Below the pieces are notes generated by a model that saw only the letters and a list, made by a program, of their open reading frames with translations, was not told the origin of the DNA and made no database searches. Positions 16,009 through 31,000 of a stretch of 64,000 nt of DNA are shown in pieces. Numbering within the stretch: the stretch's first letter is position 1; every line of letters begins with the position of its first letter. Source of the DNA: Thalassospira sp. (GTDB lineage: Bacteria > Pseudomonadota > Alphaproteobacteria > Rhodospirillales > Thalassospiraceae); NCBI RefSeq assembly GCF_002709775.1, contig NZ_PAQR01000008.1, positions 1 to 64,000 on the forward strand, given 5' to 3'. A program made the position numbers and the translations under genes.

Positions 16009-16073
16009 CGATTCTGGGGCGGATGTCCGCCGCAGTACTGGTAAAAACAATTCCCATGTAGGGAGTATGTGCT

Positions 16074-19000
16074 TTGGTCTCGCCCGCCAACCAAGACGAT
16101 GGTGTTGGAATCACCGACACCGACATTGATCAGGTACTTGATGACCGCTCGGAAGGTGATTCTGACGCGGTCAAAACTGATTCTGGCGCCAGCGCTTCTG
16201 GCGAAGGCAATCCCCAATCTGCAGCAACCCAGGTTTTCACCAACATTCAGAACGTCATTGGCAGTGCCTATGACGATGTTCTGGTGGGCGATGGTGGTGA
16301 CAACACGCTGATTGGCGGCGAAGGCGACGACATCCTCGAATCGGGCGAGGGTCAGGATGTTGTGACCGGCGGCGAGGGCCGTGATACCTTTGTGCTCGAA
16401 AGCGGTTTCGAGCAGACCACAATTACCGATTTCAACGTTGATGAAGACGAACTTGCACTAAGCGATCTTGGTGTCGACAGCGTCAGCGAACTGATGGCTC
16501 TGGTCGATGAGGATGCGGCGGGCAATGCATTCATCGTCTTCTCGACCGGTGACAAGGTTATTTTCGAAGGCGTTTCGAAGGCAGAACTTGCCAACGTCAC
16601 GCTGGTTGAAGCACCGCAGATCAACGAAGTTTCTGTTGCCACCGACGGCGGCGATACTGCTGCCGAGGGCGAAGCCAACGTAATTGAGGGCAGCGAAGGT
16701 GATGACACCATCGTTGGCTCTGACGGCGATGATATCATTTCATCGGGCGGCGGTTCCGACAACATTGACGGCGGTGCCGGCGAAGACACCCTGTCGTTTG
16801 ACGGGGCGGCTGATGGCGTGCGCGCCGATATGTCGCAGGGCACCTCGACGGATGCCACCGGTGCGAACCGTACTTCGTTTGAAAATATTGAAAATCTGCG
16901 CGGTACGTCGGGGAATGACGTGCTTACCGGGGACTCCGGCAATAACAGCCTGTCTGGCGGCGCGGGTGATGACACCTTTGGCGCAAGTGACGGCGCGGAC
17001 GTTATCGACGGTGGTTTGGGCGAAAACACCCTTGATTACAGCCAGTCTGGTCAGGGTGTTGAGGTTAATCTCGATTCCGGCACCGGTCGCACCAGCGATG
17101 CCGAAGAGTCTACGTCCCAAGGCGACACCGGTTCGACAGCGGATGGCTCCACGGACGGTTCCGAGGGTGGTGACGCGACGGGTGAAACTGGCGCGGGTGA
17201 AACCGAGACCGGTGGCACGGAAACCGGTGCAGGCACTTCCGAGGAAACAGGCTCAACGGGTTCAACCGGATCCGGTGAAACCTCTGGCGAGCCTTCTGGT
17301 GATGAAGCCAGCGGTGCATCAGGCAGCGAAGAAACCGGTCAGACTGAAAGCGGCACCGACAGTGGTGCAAGCGACAGGGGCACGGGTGATTCCGGTGAAG
17401 CCGCCTCTGGCGATACGGGCGCTGAAACCGGTTCGACCGGCAATTCTGAAACGCAGGAAGATACCACCTCGGGCGAGGCCACTTCCGGCGGTTCGGAAAG
17501 CACGGGCGATACTGGTGAAACAGGCAGCACCGGCGATGCCGGCACTGACTCCGGTTCCGAAGGAACGGGTGAGGATACCAGTGCATCTTCTGGTGAAACC
17601 ACTGGCTCCACCGAAGGCGACAGCACAGGCGGCGAAACCGCATCCGGTGAGACCGAAACCACAGGTGAGTCCGGTTCCGGTGATGCCGCCGGCGGTGACG
17701 AAGTTGTTGCAGGTTCCGAGACCGACGCTGGTTCTGAAACCGGTACCGGCGCGGACAGCGAGACCTCCGGTGAAGGCGCATCTGGCGGTGACACGACGGG
17801 CGAAAGCGGTTCTGACAGCGCGGCGGGCAGCAGCGGTGATGATGCCCTTGGTTCCGGCGATGCTGGTTCGCAAGAATCTGGTGGCGATGCCGAAACTGGC
17901 GGATCGGAAACCGGCAGCACCGACTCCGGTGAGACTACCGGTGAAGGTTCAGAGCAGGCGGTAGACGAAGCAACCGGTGAAGAGACTTCCGGTGGTGACG
18001 CCGCTAGTGAAGAAACCACTGGCGAAGAAACTTCTGGCGCAGAAACCGGTACCGAAGGTGCGACGGGCGAGAGCGATCAGACCACCGAAGACAACACCAA
18101 TAGCGGTGCGCAGGCGGGTGTCGAAGCTGGCGCAGAAACCAGCGGTGAGACCACCGATCCGCAAGCCGGTTCCGAAACTTCGGGCGAGGGCAGCGAAGAA
18201 ACACCCGCTGAAGGCTCGGGTGAGACCGGATCGGGTGATGCTGGTGCGGCTGGGGATGAGACGTCCGGTGCGGATGCTTCTTCCGGCGAGACGACTGGCG
18301 AAGAAACCACGGTTGAAGAACCCGCATCTGGCGATACGCCGGTTGGTGATAGCGAAGCTGGTGCTGGTGAAGAAGGTGCTACTTCCGAAGGTGATGCCGG
18401 AAGCGATACTACGGGCGATACGACCTCTGGCGAGGATGCAGCCGCTGGCGAAGCATCCGGCGATGCCGAAGGTGAAGCCGATGGTGGTGTGGTTGACGCC
18501 GATGACGGCGACGCCAATGCCTATGACAATCAGCCGACAACTGGCGTTGACCTGGTTCAGGGTGGTGACGAGACCGATATTCTTGGCGGTGGCGCTGGCA
18601 ATGATACCCTTCAGGGCAATGACGGCGACGATACCCTTGAAGGCGGTTCTGGCGACGACCTGTTGCAAGGTGGTGGCGGTGACGACGTTCTGCGCGGTGA
18701 AAGCGGTAATGACATCCTGCAGGGTGGCGATGGCAGCGACAGCCTGTTTGGCGGCGACAATGACGACATGCTGCAGGGCGGTGCCGGCGATGACCTTCTG
18801 GTTGGTGGTTCCGGCAATGACGTGCTGGCCGGCGGTTCGGGCAATGACTTCCTGCGCGGTGGCGAAGGTGACGACCACATTCAGGGCGGCAGTGGTGTTG
18901 ATACTGTCAGCTACAGCGATGCCGAAAGTGCTGTAACCGTTGATCTTGCCAACGAAACCGCGACAGGCGGTGCGGGCAATGACGTTGTTCAGATGGTCGA

Positions 19001-22000
19001 AAACGTCGTCGGCTCCGACTATGACGATCACATTTCGGGCAACGATTCTGATAACGTTCTTGAAGGCGGTGCGGGTATCGATACGCTGACCGGTGGTGCG
19101 GGTGACGATACCCTGACCGGTGGTGCGGGCGCCGATGACTTTGAACTGACCGAGAATTTCGGCAACGACACGATTACCGATTTTGCCGGTTCGGAAGACA
19201 TTATCGATCTGTCCAAACTTGGCATTCAGGACTTCGCAACCCTGCAAACCATGATGTCCGATGATGGTAACGGCAACACCGTTATCGATTTCGGCGATCA
19301 GGGCACGCTCACCCTTGAAGGGGTTGGCAGCGACAGCCTGAGCGCGGATGATTTCCGCGGTTTCGGACGCATCTTTGAGACCGAAGACAATGACGTCGGT
19401 ACCGGCACGGACGGCAATGACGCACTGTATGGTTATGGCGGCGACGATACGCTCAGCGGTGGTGCCGGTGATGACGTTGTGTCGGGCGGCTATGGCGATG
19501 ACACGGTTTCGGGCGGCGCAGGCAACGATACCCTGCGCGGTCAGGAAGGTATTGATACCGTTGATTATTCGGGCGCAAACGGTGGCGTGCAGGTTGACCT
19601 CGGTGCTGGAACCGCGACCGGTGCTGATGGCGACGATGTCCTTGATCGCATCGAGAACGCGACCGGCTCGGACTATGACGACGAACTCTATGGGGACAAT
19701 GGCACCAACGTGCTGCGCGGTGGTGCGGGCAATGACACGATTGTCGGTCGCGGCGGCAATGACATCCTTGATGGTGGCGATGGCGACGACCTGTTCATTG
19801 GCGAAGATGGCGTCGATGTCATTATCGGTGGCGAAGGCAGTGATACCCTTGATCTGAGCGCGCGCGAAAGCAGCCAGGATGTCAATCTTGCTGGCGGTAC
19901 TGCGCGCGACAGTGCAACCGGTGAAACTGATACCCTGAGCAGCATTGAAAACGTCATTACCGGTGCGGGTGACGACACCGTTCTGGCTTCTGCAGATGAC
20001 AACGTCATTTCGACCGGGGCCGGCGACGACATCGTTCGCAATGTTGGTGGCAACGATACCGTCGATGGCGGCGAAGGTACTGACACGATCGGCTTTGGCG
20101 ATGTGACCGGCCTGAATGTCGATCTTGCAACCGGCGCGGTGAGCACGGATTCCGGTGCGTCCCAGGTTACCAACTTTGAGAATGTCATTGGTTCCGGCAA
20201 TAGCGATGTGATTTCCGGTGATGACGCTGCCAATACCCTTTCGGGTCTGGGCGGTGATGATATCATTTCCGGTGGCGGCGGCGACGACGTTCTGTTGGGC
20301 GGTGCGGGCAATGACACCATTTCCGGTGGTGCCGGTGATGATGATCTGTCGGGTGGTGACGGCATTGATACCGTCGATTACTCCGATGTTGATGGTGGTG
20401 TCACTGTTGACCTTGCCGGTGGCACGGCGACCGGTGATGGCAATGACACGATTTCAGGATTTGAAAACGTTGCTTCCGGCTCCGGCGACGATGTCGTCTA
20501 TGGCAATAATGAAGACAACATCATTGATACCGGTGCTGGCAACGATACGGTATTTGGCAGTGCAGGTGACGACACCCTTATCGGTGGCGAAGGCAACGAT
20601 ACGCTAAGCTACAGCTCCGGTGCCGAAGGTCTTGGCGCGGGTATCACGGTCGACCTCGAAGAAGGAACGGTCACCGGTAACACCTTCACCGATCAGATTT
20701 CCGGTTTCGAAGAGATTGAGGGTAGTGCTTCTGCCGACACCATGCTGGGCAGCAGTGGCAATGACAGCTTCGACGGTGGCGCAGGCGACGATACCTTTGA
20801 TGGCCGCGGCGGGGACGATACCTTCACCGGTGGTTTGGGTGCTGATACGTTCGTTGTCCGGTCTGACAGTGGCAATGATCTGGTCACCGATTTCGATCCG
20901 GCAAACGATATCATTGATATTCAAGGTATTGATGGGCTTGAGCTGTTCTCGGACATCGCCGATTTCATCGGTGAAGACGCAGCAGGCAACGCTACGGTCA
21001 CGGTTGGCGATGCTGTCATTACGCTTGAAGGTGTTGATCCCGACAGCCTGACTTTTGCAAACTTCAAGGGCATCCGCTCACTCGAAGGTACCGAAAACAA
21101 AGACATCCTTGTCGGTACAGACCGCAGTGATGTGATCACCGCCAAAGAAGGCAACGATACGGTTTCCGGCGGCGCAGGCAACGACACGATTGACGGCGGC
21201 GATGGCAATGATGTCATTTCCGGTGGAACCGGTACGGATACCATCACCGGTGGTGCCGGTAATGACGTGATCAGTGGCGGTGCTGGCAGCGACGATCTTG
21301 ATGGTGGCGAAGGCAACGATACGCTGAGCTATCAGGATGCTGCGGGTGGTGTTGATGTTGATCTTGAAACCGGTCAGGCAACCACGGGTGAAGACTCCGA
21401 TACGATTGCCAATTTCGAAAATGTCACGGGTTCCACGTCTGATGACACCCTTTCAGGCGATGACAATGCCAACGTCCTGAATGGCGGCAGCGGCAATGAC
21501 GTTCTGTCCGGACGTGGCGGAGATGATGTTCTTAATGGTGGTTCCGGCAACGACACGCTGGCCGGTGGCGCGGGCGATGATGTGCTTTCCGGTGGTTCTG
21601 GATCGGACACCGTTACATATGCGGACGCATCCGGTGGTGTAGAAGTTGACCTTGCGTCCGGTGTCGTATCGGGTGCGGATGGCAACGATACTCTGAACTC
21701 GATTGAAAACGTCATCGGGACGGACTTCGACGATGTTCTAAGCGGTTCCAGCGCCAATAACGTCCTTGAAGGTGGTGCAGGCGATGACACCATCAATGCA
21801 GGTTCTGGCGATGATGTCGTTTCTGGCGGTGAGGGTGCTGACACCTTTGTCTTTGATAACGAAGCCGGCAGAACAACCATCACAGATTTTGATCCGGCAG
21901 AAGACAAGATCGATCTTTCCGGCTTTGATGTGCCGAACTTCGAAGCGCTCAAGAAAATGCTTGGCACTGATGACGACGGCAATACGGTCATCACCGCCAA

Positions 22001-25000
22001 CAACAAAACGATCATTCTGAACGGTGTCTCTCCGGAAGATCTGACCGCCGATAACTTCATTGATATCGATTCCCTCGGTGCAACCGATGGCGATGACGTC
22101 TTGCAAGGATCCGAGGCGGCCGAAATCATTGATGGTCTGGCAGGCAATGACACCATTGACGGTGGTGCCGGCGACGACACCATTGATGGTGGTGCCGGCG
22201 ACGACATTATTAGTGGTGGCGCTGGCGAGGACGTCATTGATGGCGGTGACGGCGAAGATACGGTTGATTACTCGGCCGGTGGCGGTGTTTCCGTCAATCT
22301 GGAAACCGGTGCTGGTGGTGGCCTTGGCAACCAGGACACGCTCAGCAACATTGAAAACGTCATTGGTTCCGATCTGAACGACACCCTTATCGGGGACAGC
22401 GGGGCGAACACCCTGTCCGGCGGTGGCGGTAGCGATATCATTTCTGGTGGTGCCGGTGACGATGCGTTGCTTGGCGGTGCCGGGAATGACACGCTTTCGG
22501 GCGGTGAAGGTGATGACGAACTACTGGGCGGTGCCGGGAACGACACGCTTTCCGGTGGGGCTGGCAACGACGCCCTGGTGGGTGGTGATGGCTTTGATAC
22601 CGCCGATTACAGTGATGCAGACGGTTCGGTAACGGTTGATCTGTCGGCAGGGACTGCAAGCGGTGCAGCTGGCAACGATACGCTCGAAAGCATTGAGAGC
22701 ATTCGCGGCTCTGACCACGATGATACCCTGATCGGGGATGGCGCCAACAACACCTTGTCGGGTGGTGCGGGAAGTGACTCCATCGAAGGTGGTGCAGGCA
22801 ATGACACACTTTACGGTGGTGCTGGCGACGACATCCTTGATGGTGGTGCTGGTGACGACTTGCTGGTTGGTGGTCCTGGAAGCAACACCGTCGAAGGTGG
22901 TGCTGGCAATGACACCGTCACTTATGAAGGTGGCAGTGCAGTCAATATCGATCTGTCAGAAGGCACGGCAACTGATGCCGATGGCACCGATAGTATCAGT
23001 GGTGTCGAAAACGTTATTGGTTCGAGCCAGAACGACGTCATTACCGGTGATGCTGGCGATAACATCATCACTGCCGGTGCCGGCGCAGATACCATTTCTG
23101 GTGGTGGTGGCGACGACACCCTGAGCGGTGGTTCAGGTGCAGACGTCTATGTTGTCGGTCCGGAGGATGGCACAGACACCATCACCGACTTCGCGGTTGG
23201 CGAAGACCAGATTGATATTCGTGCGCTGGGTATTGATACCTATGGCGAGCTCTACGAAAACATGTACGAAAACGAAAACGGTGATCTAGTCATCGATTTT
23301 GCTGAAGGCACGTCGATGGTGCTCGAAGGTGTCAGCAAGGATGACATCACCGCAGATAACTTTATCGGTGTACGTGACATTGTCGGAACGTCGGGTGATG
23401 ACCTCTTGTCTGGTACTGATGGTCAGGACACCCTGTCGGGTCTTGATGGCGACGACATCATTTACGGTCTTGCAGAGGATGACAGCATCTTCGGCGGTGC
23501 TGGCGACGACACCCTGAACGGTGGTTCAGGCCGCGACATCCTTGATGGTGGCGACGGCATTGATACCGTCGACTATTCCGATGAAGCCGGTGACGTCGCA
23601 GTCAATCTTAAGGCGGGAACAACATTCGCCTATAGTGGCAACGATACCATTCGCAATATTGAAAATATTGTGGCCGGGACAGGCAACGATACGCTGACCG
23701 GTTCTGATGCCGACAACATCCTGATTGGCGGCGAAGGCGACGATATCCTTGAAGGCCTTGATGGTGACGACACCCTCTCGGGCGGCGAAGGCAGCGATAC
23801 TGCGAGTTATGCCAATGCCACGGGTGGTGTCACGGTTGACCTTGCTGCGCAAACCGCAACGGGTGCGGCTGGCGAAGATACTCTTGAAAGCATCGAAAAC
23901 GTTACCGGTTCGGCCTTTAACGATACGCTGATTGGTGATGGCGGTGACAATAAAATTGAAGCTGGCGTTGGCAATGACACCCTGATCGCAAGCGGTGGCG
24001 ATGACGTTCTGAACGGTGGTGCCGGCATCGATACCGTCGACTATGGCAACGCGGCCAAAGGCATTACGGCCGATCTTGCGGCCGGCACGGTTTCCGGGCT
24101 TGGCAACGATCAGATCCAAGACATCGAGAACCTGATCGGTTCCGACTATGACGATACCATCACCGGCAATCAGGGGAATAACGTCCTGTCCGGTGAAGAT
24201 GGCGATGACATCCTGTCGGGTGGCGGCGGTAATGACACCCTGCTTGGCGGTGCCGGTGACGATACGCTGAGCGGTGGCGCGGGCAACGACCTGATTGATG
24301 GTGGTGAGGGTATCGATACCGTTGATTACTCTGATGCCGAAGACGGCGTTACCCTTGATCTTGGCACCGGTAAAACGGATGCCGCGACCGGTGATACGGT
24401 TCTCAATGTCGAAAATGCCATTGGTTCGGATCAGGATGACACGATCACCGGTTCGGATGCGGATAACATCATTCTGAGCGGTGCGGGCAACGACACCATC
24501 AATGTCAGTGCTGGCGATGACGTGATTGACGGCGGTGCTGGTCAGGACGTGATTGATTACAGCAACAGCGAAACCGGTGTCGATGTTGACCTTGAAGCCG
24601 GTTCGGCCGCCAAGGCCGACGGTACCGATCTGCTGAGCAACATCGAAGACGTGCTTGGCTCGGACGCCGATGACAGCATCGGTGGTTCGGATGAGGCAAA
24701 CACCCTTTCGGGTGGGGCTGGCGATGACACGATTGAAGGCCGTGCAGGCAATGACGTGATTTCCGGTGGTGCCGGGGATGACACCCTGTCGGGTGGTGAG
24801 GGGACCGATACCCTTGATTATGCCGAGGCAACCGGTGGTCAGAACATCGATCTGTCTGCGGGAACCGCGACCGGTGCGGATGGCAATGACACGATTTCCG
24901 GTTTCGAAAACGTCACCGGCACAGAATATAACGACACCATCACGGGCGATGACGCCGATAACGTGATCAATGGTGGCGCCGGCAACGACATGCTGACCGG

Positions 25001-28000
25001 CGGTGCAGGCGACGACATCCTGGATGGTGGCGAAGGCGATGACAGCTTCGTCGGTGAACTTGGCGATGACACCTATATTGGTGGTGCGGGTGCCGATACG
25101 CTTGATTACTCGGACGCTGCGTCCGGTCTGAACATCAATCTGGGCACCAACACGGCAACTGGCGAAGATACCGGTACCGATACCTTCAGCGGCATCGAAC
25201 AGATCATTGCATCTGACCATGATGACGTAATTGCCGGTAGTGGCAGCAACGACACCATTCTTGCTGGCGACGGCGATGACATCGTGACCGGCGGTGCCGG
25301 CAATGACGTGATCGAAGGTGGTGCTGGGAATGATACCATTTCCGGCGGTGCTGGCATCGATACACTTGATGGCGGTGCGGGCGAAGATACCCTTTCCTTC
25401 GCAGATGAATCCGCTGTTTCGGTCGACCTGCAGACGGGCGTAACCAGCACCGGCGACATCATTTCGAACTTCGAAAATGTTACTGGTTCCGGAAATGCCG
25501 ATACCCTGCGCGGCGATAGCGGTCGCAACACCCTTTCGGGTGAAGCGGGCAATGACATCCTTGACGGTCGCGCGGGTGATGACGTTCTGCTGGGTGGTGC
25601 GGGCAATGATACGCTGCGCGGTGGTGCCGGTAGCGACACCATCGACGGTGGCACGGGCAACGATACCCTTGATCTCAGCGATCTTTCTGGCGATCAGACT
25701 GTCGATTTCACCAACGGTACGGCCTCTGACGGCACGGATACCGATACCTTTACCAACATCGAAAATGTCACCACCGGTGACGGCGATGACCTGATTATTG
25801 GCGATGACACGGGCAACGTGATCAATGCCGGTGATGGTGACAACACCGTCAATGCAGGCGAAGGCAATGACGTCATCACGACTGGCGAAGGTGCCGACAT
25901 CGTTGATGGCGGTGCTGGCAATGACATCATCAATACTGGCGAGGGTGCCGATACCATCACGGGTGGTGACGGCAACGACGTCATTTCGTCGGGCAGCGGC
26001 GATGACCTTGTCGAAGGTGGCGCTGGAAATGACACGATTTCCGGCGGTGCGGGTTCTGATACGCTTGATGGTGGTGACGGCAACGACACCCTTCTGGGCG
26101 GGGCAGGCGATGACCGCCTGATCGGTGGCGAAGGCTTTGATACCGCAAGCTATGCCGACTCTGAATCTGCCGTTACGGTGGATACCAGCAACCACACCGT
26201 TTCGGGCACGGCAACCGGCACCGATACGCTTGAGGGTATCGAGGCCATCGAAGGGTCTGACTTCAACGATACCTTTATCGGTGGTGGACAGAGCGACACC
26301 TTTATCGGTGGTGCGGGTGATGACACCTTTGATGCCGGTGCAGGCAATGACACCCTGACGCTCGGCGAAGGTGCCGACCAGGTGATCTTCAATCCGGGTG
26401 ACGGCAAAGACACGATCACTGATTTCAACCCGGCGGTCGATACCATCGACCTGACCAGCTTCAATATCGCGGGCTACGGTGCGCTGGAACAGATGTTTGG
26501 CACGGACGCCAATGGCGATCTGACCATCACGTTTGACAGTGGTGACACCATCACCCTGCAAGGGGTCATCCCGGCAGAGTTGAGTGCAGATAATTTCGTC
26601 GGTGTCGATGTTCGCCTTGGCTCTGAAAACGCCGATGAAATGATCGGCGGCAGCGGCGATGACATCATCAACGCCCTTGAAGGTGATGACAGCATCGATG
26701 GCGGTGCCGGTAATGACCGCCTGATCGGTGGCGAAGGCAATGACACCATCGATGGTGGCACCGGCGATGACACGCTGGTTGGAAATGCCGGCTCTGACGT
26801 GCTGCGCGGTGGTGAAGGCAATGACACCGCAGATTACTCGACCGAGGGTGCAGGCATTGTTGCCGACCTTGAGGCAGGCACTGTTACCGGTGGTGACGGC
26901 GATGATGTCCTTGAAGGCATCGAAAACGTCACCGGTACCCTGTTTGACGATACCCTGTCGGGTAACGCAGAAAACAACACCCTGACCGGCCTTGCCGGTG
27001 ACGACACCTTTGTTGGTGGCGCGGGTGATGACGTGCTGGATGGTGGCGAAGGTTCCGATACCGCCGATTACAGCAGTGCCGATCAGGGCATTGACGTTGA
27101 TCTGGCGGCGGGCACCGCAACCGGGCAGGGCAATGACACCCTGATCGATATCGAAGATGTCGTTGGTTCGGACTTCAACGACAAGATTGCCGGTGACGAA
27201 AACAACAACACCATTTCCGGCGGCGCTGGTGGCGACGCGATTGATGGTGGAGCCGGTGATGACGTCATTGATGGCGGCGAAGGTATCGACGAAATCAGCG
27301 GCGGTGCAGGCGATGACATCATCAATGGTGGTGCCGGTGGCGACATCCTTCTGGGTGGCGCCGGTGATGACACCATCAGTGGCGGCGAAGGTGACGACAT
27401 TGTCGAAGCAGGCGCTGGTGATGACTGGGTCTATGGCGATGCCGGCGATGACATCCTTGATGGTGGCGACGGTGAGCTCGATACCATTGATTACTCCAAT
27501 GTCGATGCCGGTGTGACCGTCGATCTGGTCAAGGAATATGCGACCGGCGGCGGTGGCGACGACGTTGTTCGCAACTTCGAACGCGTCATTGGTACCGATT
27601 ACACCGATACTCTGGTCGGCAGCGACGGGGTCAACACCCTTGATGGTGGTTCGGGCGACGATACCCTTGTTGGCGGTGCCGGCGATGATGTCCTGATCAC
27701 CGGCGAAGGCGAAGACCTGATCGTGCTGGAGCCGGGCGGCGGACATGACACCGCGACCGACTTTGACGTCGATAAAGACATCATCGATCTGTCTTCCTAT
27801 GGCATCGAGGATTTTGCCACCCTGCGTGACCAGATGGCCGATGATGAAAACGGCAATGCCGTCATCACCCTTGGCGATGGTGACAGCATCACGCTTGAAG
27901 GTGTCTCGGTCGACGATCTTGGTCAGAAGAACTTCTTTGGCTATGACGCCATCATTGGTACCGAGTTCGAAGATAACATCACCGGTAGCCAGCTCAGTGA

Positions 28001-31000
28001 TGAAATCTACGGCCTTGAAAGCGACGACATCATCGATGGTCAGGCTGGCAACGATGATATCCATGGTGACGAAGGCAACGACACCCTGATCGGTGGCGCA
28101 GGCGACGATACCCTGCGCGGCGGCGAAGGATCTGACACCGCCGATTATTCCGATACGACCGAAGGTGTTACCGTTGATCTCGGTGCTGGCACCGCGACGG
28201 GTGAAGCTGGCAACGATACGCTTGAAAGCATCGAAAACGTCACCGGCGGTGATGGCGATGATGTTCTGATCGGTGATGAAAACGCCAACATCCTTGATGG
28301 TGGCGAAGGGAATGACACGGTCTTTGGCAATGGCGGCGATGACACGCTGATCGGCGGCGAAGGCGACGACGTCCTGTCCTACGAAGACGCCGAAAGTGGT
28401 GTCAATGTCGACCTGGATGCCGGAACGGCAACCGGTGGTGCTGGTAATGACACGATTGACGGTTTCGAGACCCTGATCGGGTCCGACCATGATGACACGC
28501 TGGCAGGCAATGAATTCGACAACGTCATTGATGGCGGTGCTGGCAATGACACGCTTTCGGGCGGTGCTGGCAATGACACCCTGATCGGTGGCGAAGGCGA
28601 CGATATTGTCGATTATTCCGACCAGACAGACGGCGTTGTTGTTGATCTTGAAAACGGTACCGGTACGGCAACCGATGGCACCGATACCCTTGATGGTATC
28701 GAAGGTGCGACCGGTGGTGCCGGTGATGACACCCTGATCGGTTCGACCGGTGACAACGTCCTTGATGGTGGTGCCGGTGACGACACGCTTTCGGGCGGTG
28801 CTGGTAACGATACCCTTGCCGGTGGCGAAGGTGCCGACCTGCTTGATGGCGGTGCCGGTGATGACGTTCTGTCGTTCGAAGGTGACAGCATTGCCGCGGA
28901 CGGCGATACCACCGACCATGTCGGCAGCCCGACCACCGATGGTACCGGCGAAGTTGCCGATATCGCCGGCAAGAACCTGTCTGATGACAGCTTCGTTGGT
29001 GGCGAAGGCAATGACACGCTTGTGGCCGGCTCCGGCGACGATGCGATCATTCTTGATCGTGATCATGAAAACGGTGCGGCCAACCCGTCGATCGTTGATA
29101 TCGAAAACATCGATGCTGGCGACGGTAACGACGTCGTCGATCTGACCAGCAACACCCATTTCTATGGCGATGTCACGGTTGATGGCGGCGCGGGTGATGA
29201 CACCATCTGGTCAAACGATGGTGATGACGTCCTTCTGGGCGGCGAAGGTGCCGATAACATTAATGGCGGTGCTGGCAACGACACCCTTGATGGTGGTGCC
29301 GGTGACGACGTCCTGGATGGCGGCGAAGGTTCTGACACCATCGACGGTGGTGCTGGCAATGACACCATCGCAGCAGGTGCTGGTGACGATATCCTGATCG
29401 GTGGTGACGGCGACGATACGCTTGATCTGTCCGCTGCTGACGGCGCGACCATTGATCTTGCCGCAGGCACCGCAAGCAGCGATGAAACCGGCAGCGACAG
29501 CATCTCCGGCTTTGAAAATGTCATCGCGACCGATGGTGATGACACCATCACCGGATCGTCTGGCAATAACACGATTGATGCCGGCGCAGGCAACGATACC
29601 GTTACCCTTGATGGCGGCAATGACGACATCGATGGCGGCGACGGTATTGATACCCTTGATCTGTCTGGCACCACCGGTGGCGTGACGGTCGATCTGGCGG
29701 CGGGTACGGCAAGCGGTGCGAATACCGGATCGGACACCATTGCCAACTTCGAAAATGTCACCGGCTCGGATGATGCTGATGTCATTACCGGTTCGGACGA
29801 TGCCAACGTGATTGACGGTGGTGCGGGCAACGACACGCTTGATGGTGGTGCCGGCGACGACATTCTGTCTGGCGGCGCGGGTGATGACACCATCGCAGCC
29901 GGTGCAGGCAACGATACCCTTTCGGGCGGTGATGGTGCGGATACCTTCGTCTTCGAAGACGGCACCGATACCGACCTTGTCACTGATTTCGATCTGAACG
30001 CGGACGCTATTTCTCTGCCGGATCTGGGCATCTCGACCTGGACCGATTTGCAGCCGCTGCTGTCTGACGGCCCTGATGGTGCGGTCATTACCCTGCCATC
30101 CGGTGGCACGGTGACCCTGTCGGGTGTGGCCGTTGGCGACCTGACCCCGGATCACTTCACCGGTATCGACAATGTCGGCACGCCGGGTGAAGACACCCTT
30201 GGCGGTGGCGACGGCGATGACTCGGTCGACGGTGGTGCGGGTGATGACAGCGTCGATGGTGGTGATGGCAACGATACCGTTGATGGCGGTGACGGCGATG
30301 ACTCCGTTGGCGGTGGCAGTGGTAACGATTCTGTCGGCGGCGGCAGTGGCAATGACACGGTCGATGGCGGCGACGGCGATGATACCGTTGACGGCGGCGA
30401 AGGTAATGACTCCGTCGGTGGCGGTAGCGGCAATGATTCTGTTGGCGGCGGCGGCGGTGATGACACGGTCGACGGCGGTGACGGCGACGACACTGTTGAT
30501 GGTGGCGACGGCAATGACTCCGTTGGCGGTGGCAGTGGTAATGACTCTGTTGGCGGCGGTGCCGGGAATGACACGGTCGATGGTGGTGACGGAAACGACA
30601 CCGTAGACGGCGGCGATGGTGATGACACTGTCGGTGGTGGTTCGGGTGACGACACCGTCATTGGCGGTGGCGGCAATGATACGCTTGGCGGTGGCGAAGG
30701 AACCGACACCCTTGATGGTGGCGACGGTAACGACGTCCTTCAGTTCGAAGCCGACCGTATCGGTCAGGCTGGCGATGAAACCGACCATGCCGGTAGCCCG
30801 GGTGTGGATGGCACCGGTGATGTTGCCGATCTCGAAGGCCTTGGTCTGAGCGATGATCAGTTCGATGGCGGCGAAGGTATTGATACCCTTGTCGGTACGT
30901 CGGCTGGTGATGCGATCATTCTTGATAACGATCATGCAGACGGATCAAACGCACCGTCGATTTCCGATGTCGAGGTGATCGACACCGGTGCTGGCGATGA

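Noticed and set aside
16067-16129. 20-codon ATG frame overlapping the start of the RTX gene
   Set aside because: Its ATG is only 1 nt from the GGGAG site, too near for initiation, while the TTG at 16074 has ideal spacing. It is kept only as a caution on the start.
23526-29159. Open frame of 1877 codons on the minus strand inside the RTX gene
   Set aside because: It mirrors the repeated codon pattern of GGxGxD repeats, which avoids stops in this antisense frame. Its translation (Ile/Val/Ala/Thr-rich periodic text) matches no family, and it has no ribosome site. The same holds for the long minus frames 35754-38306, 34134-35633, 31932-33611 and 17949-19247.
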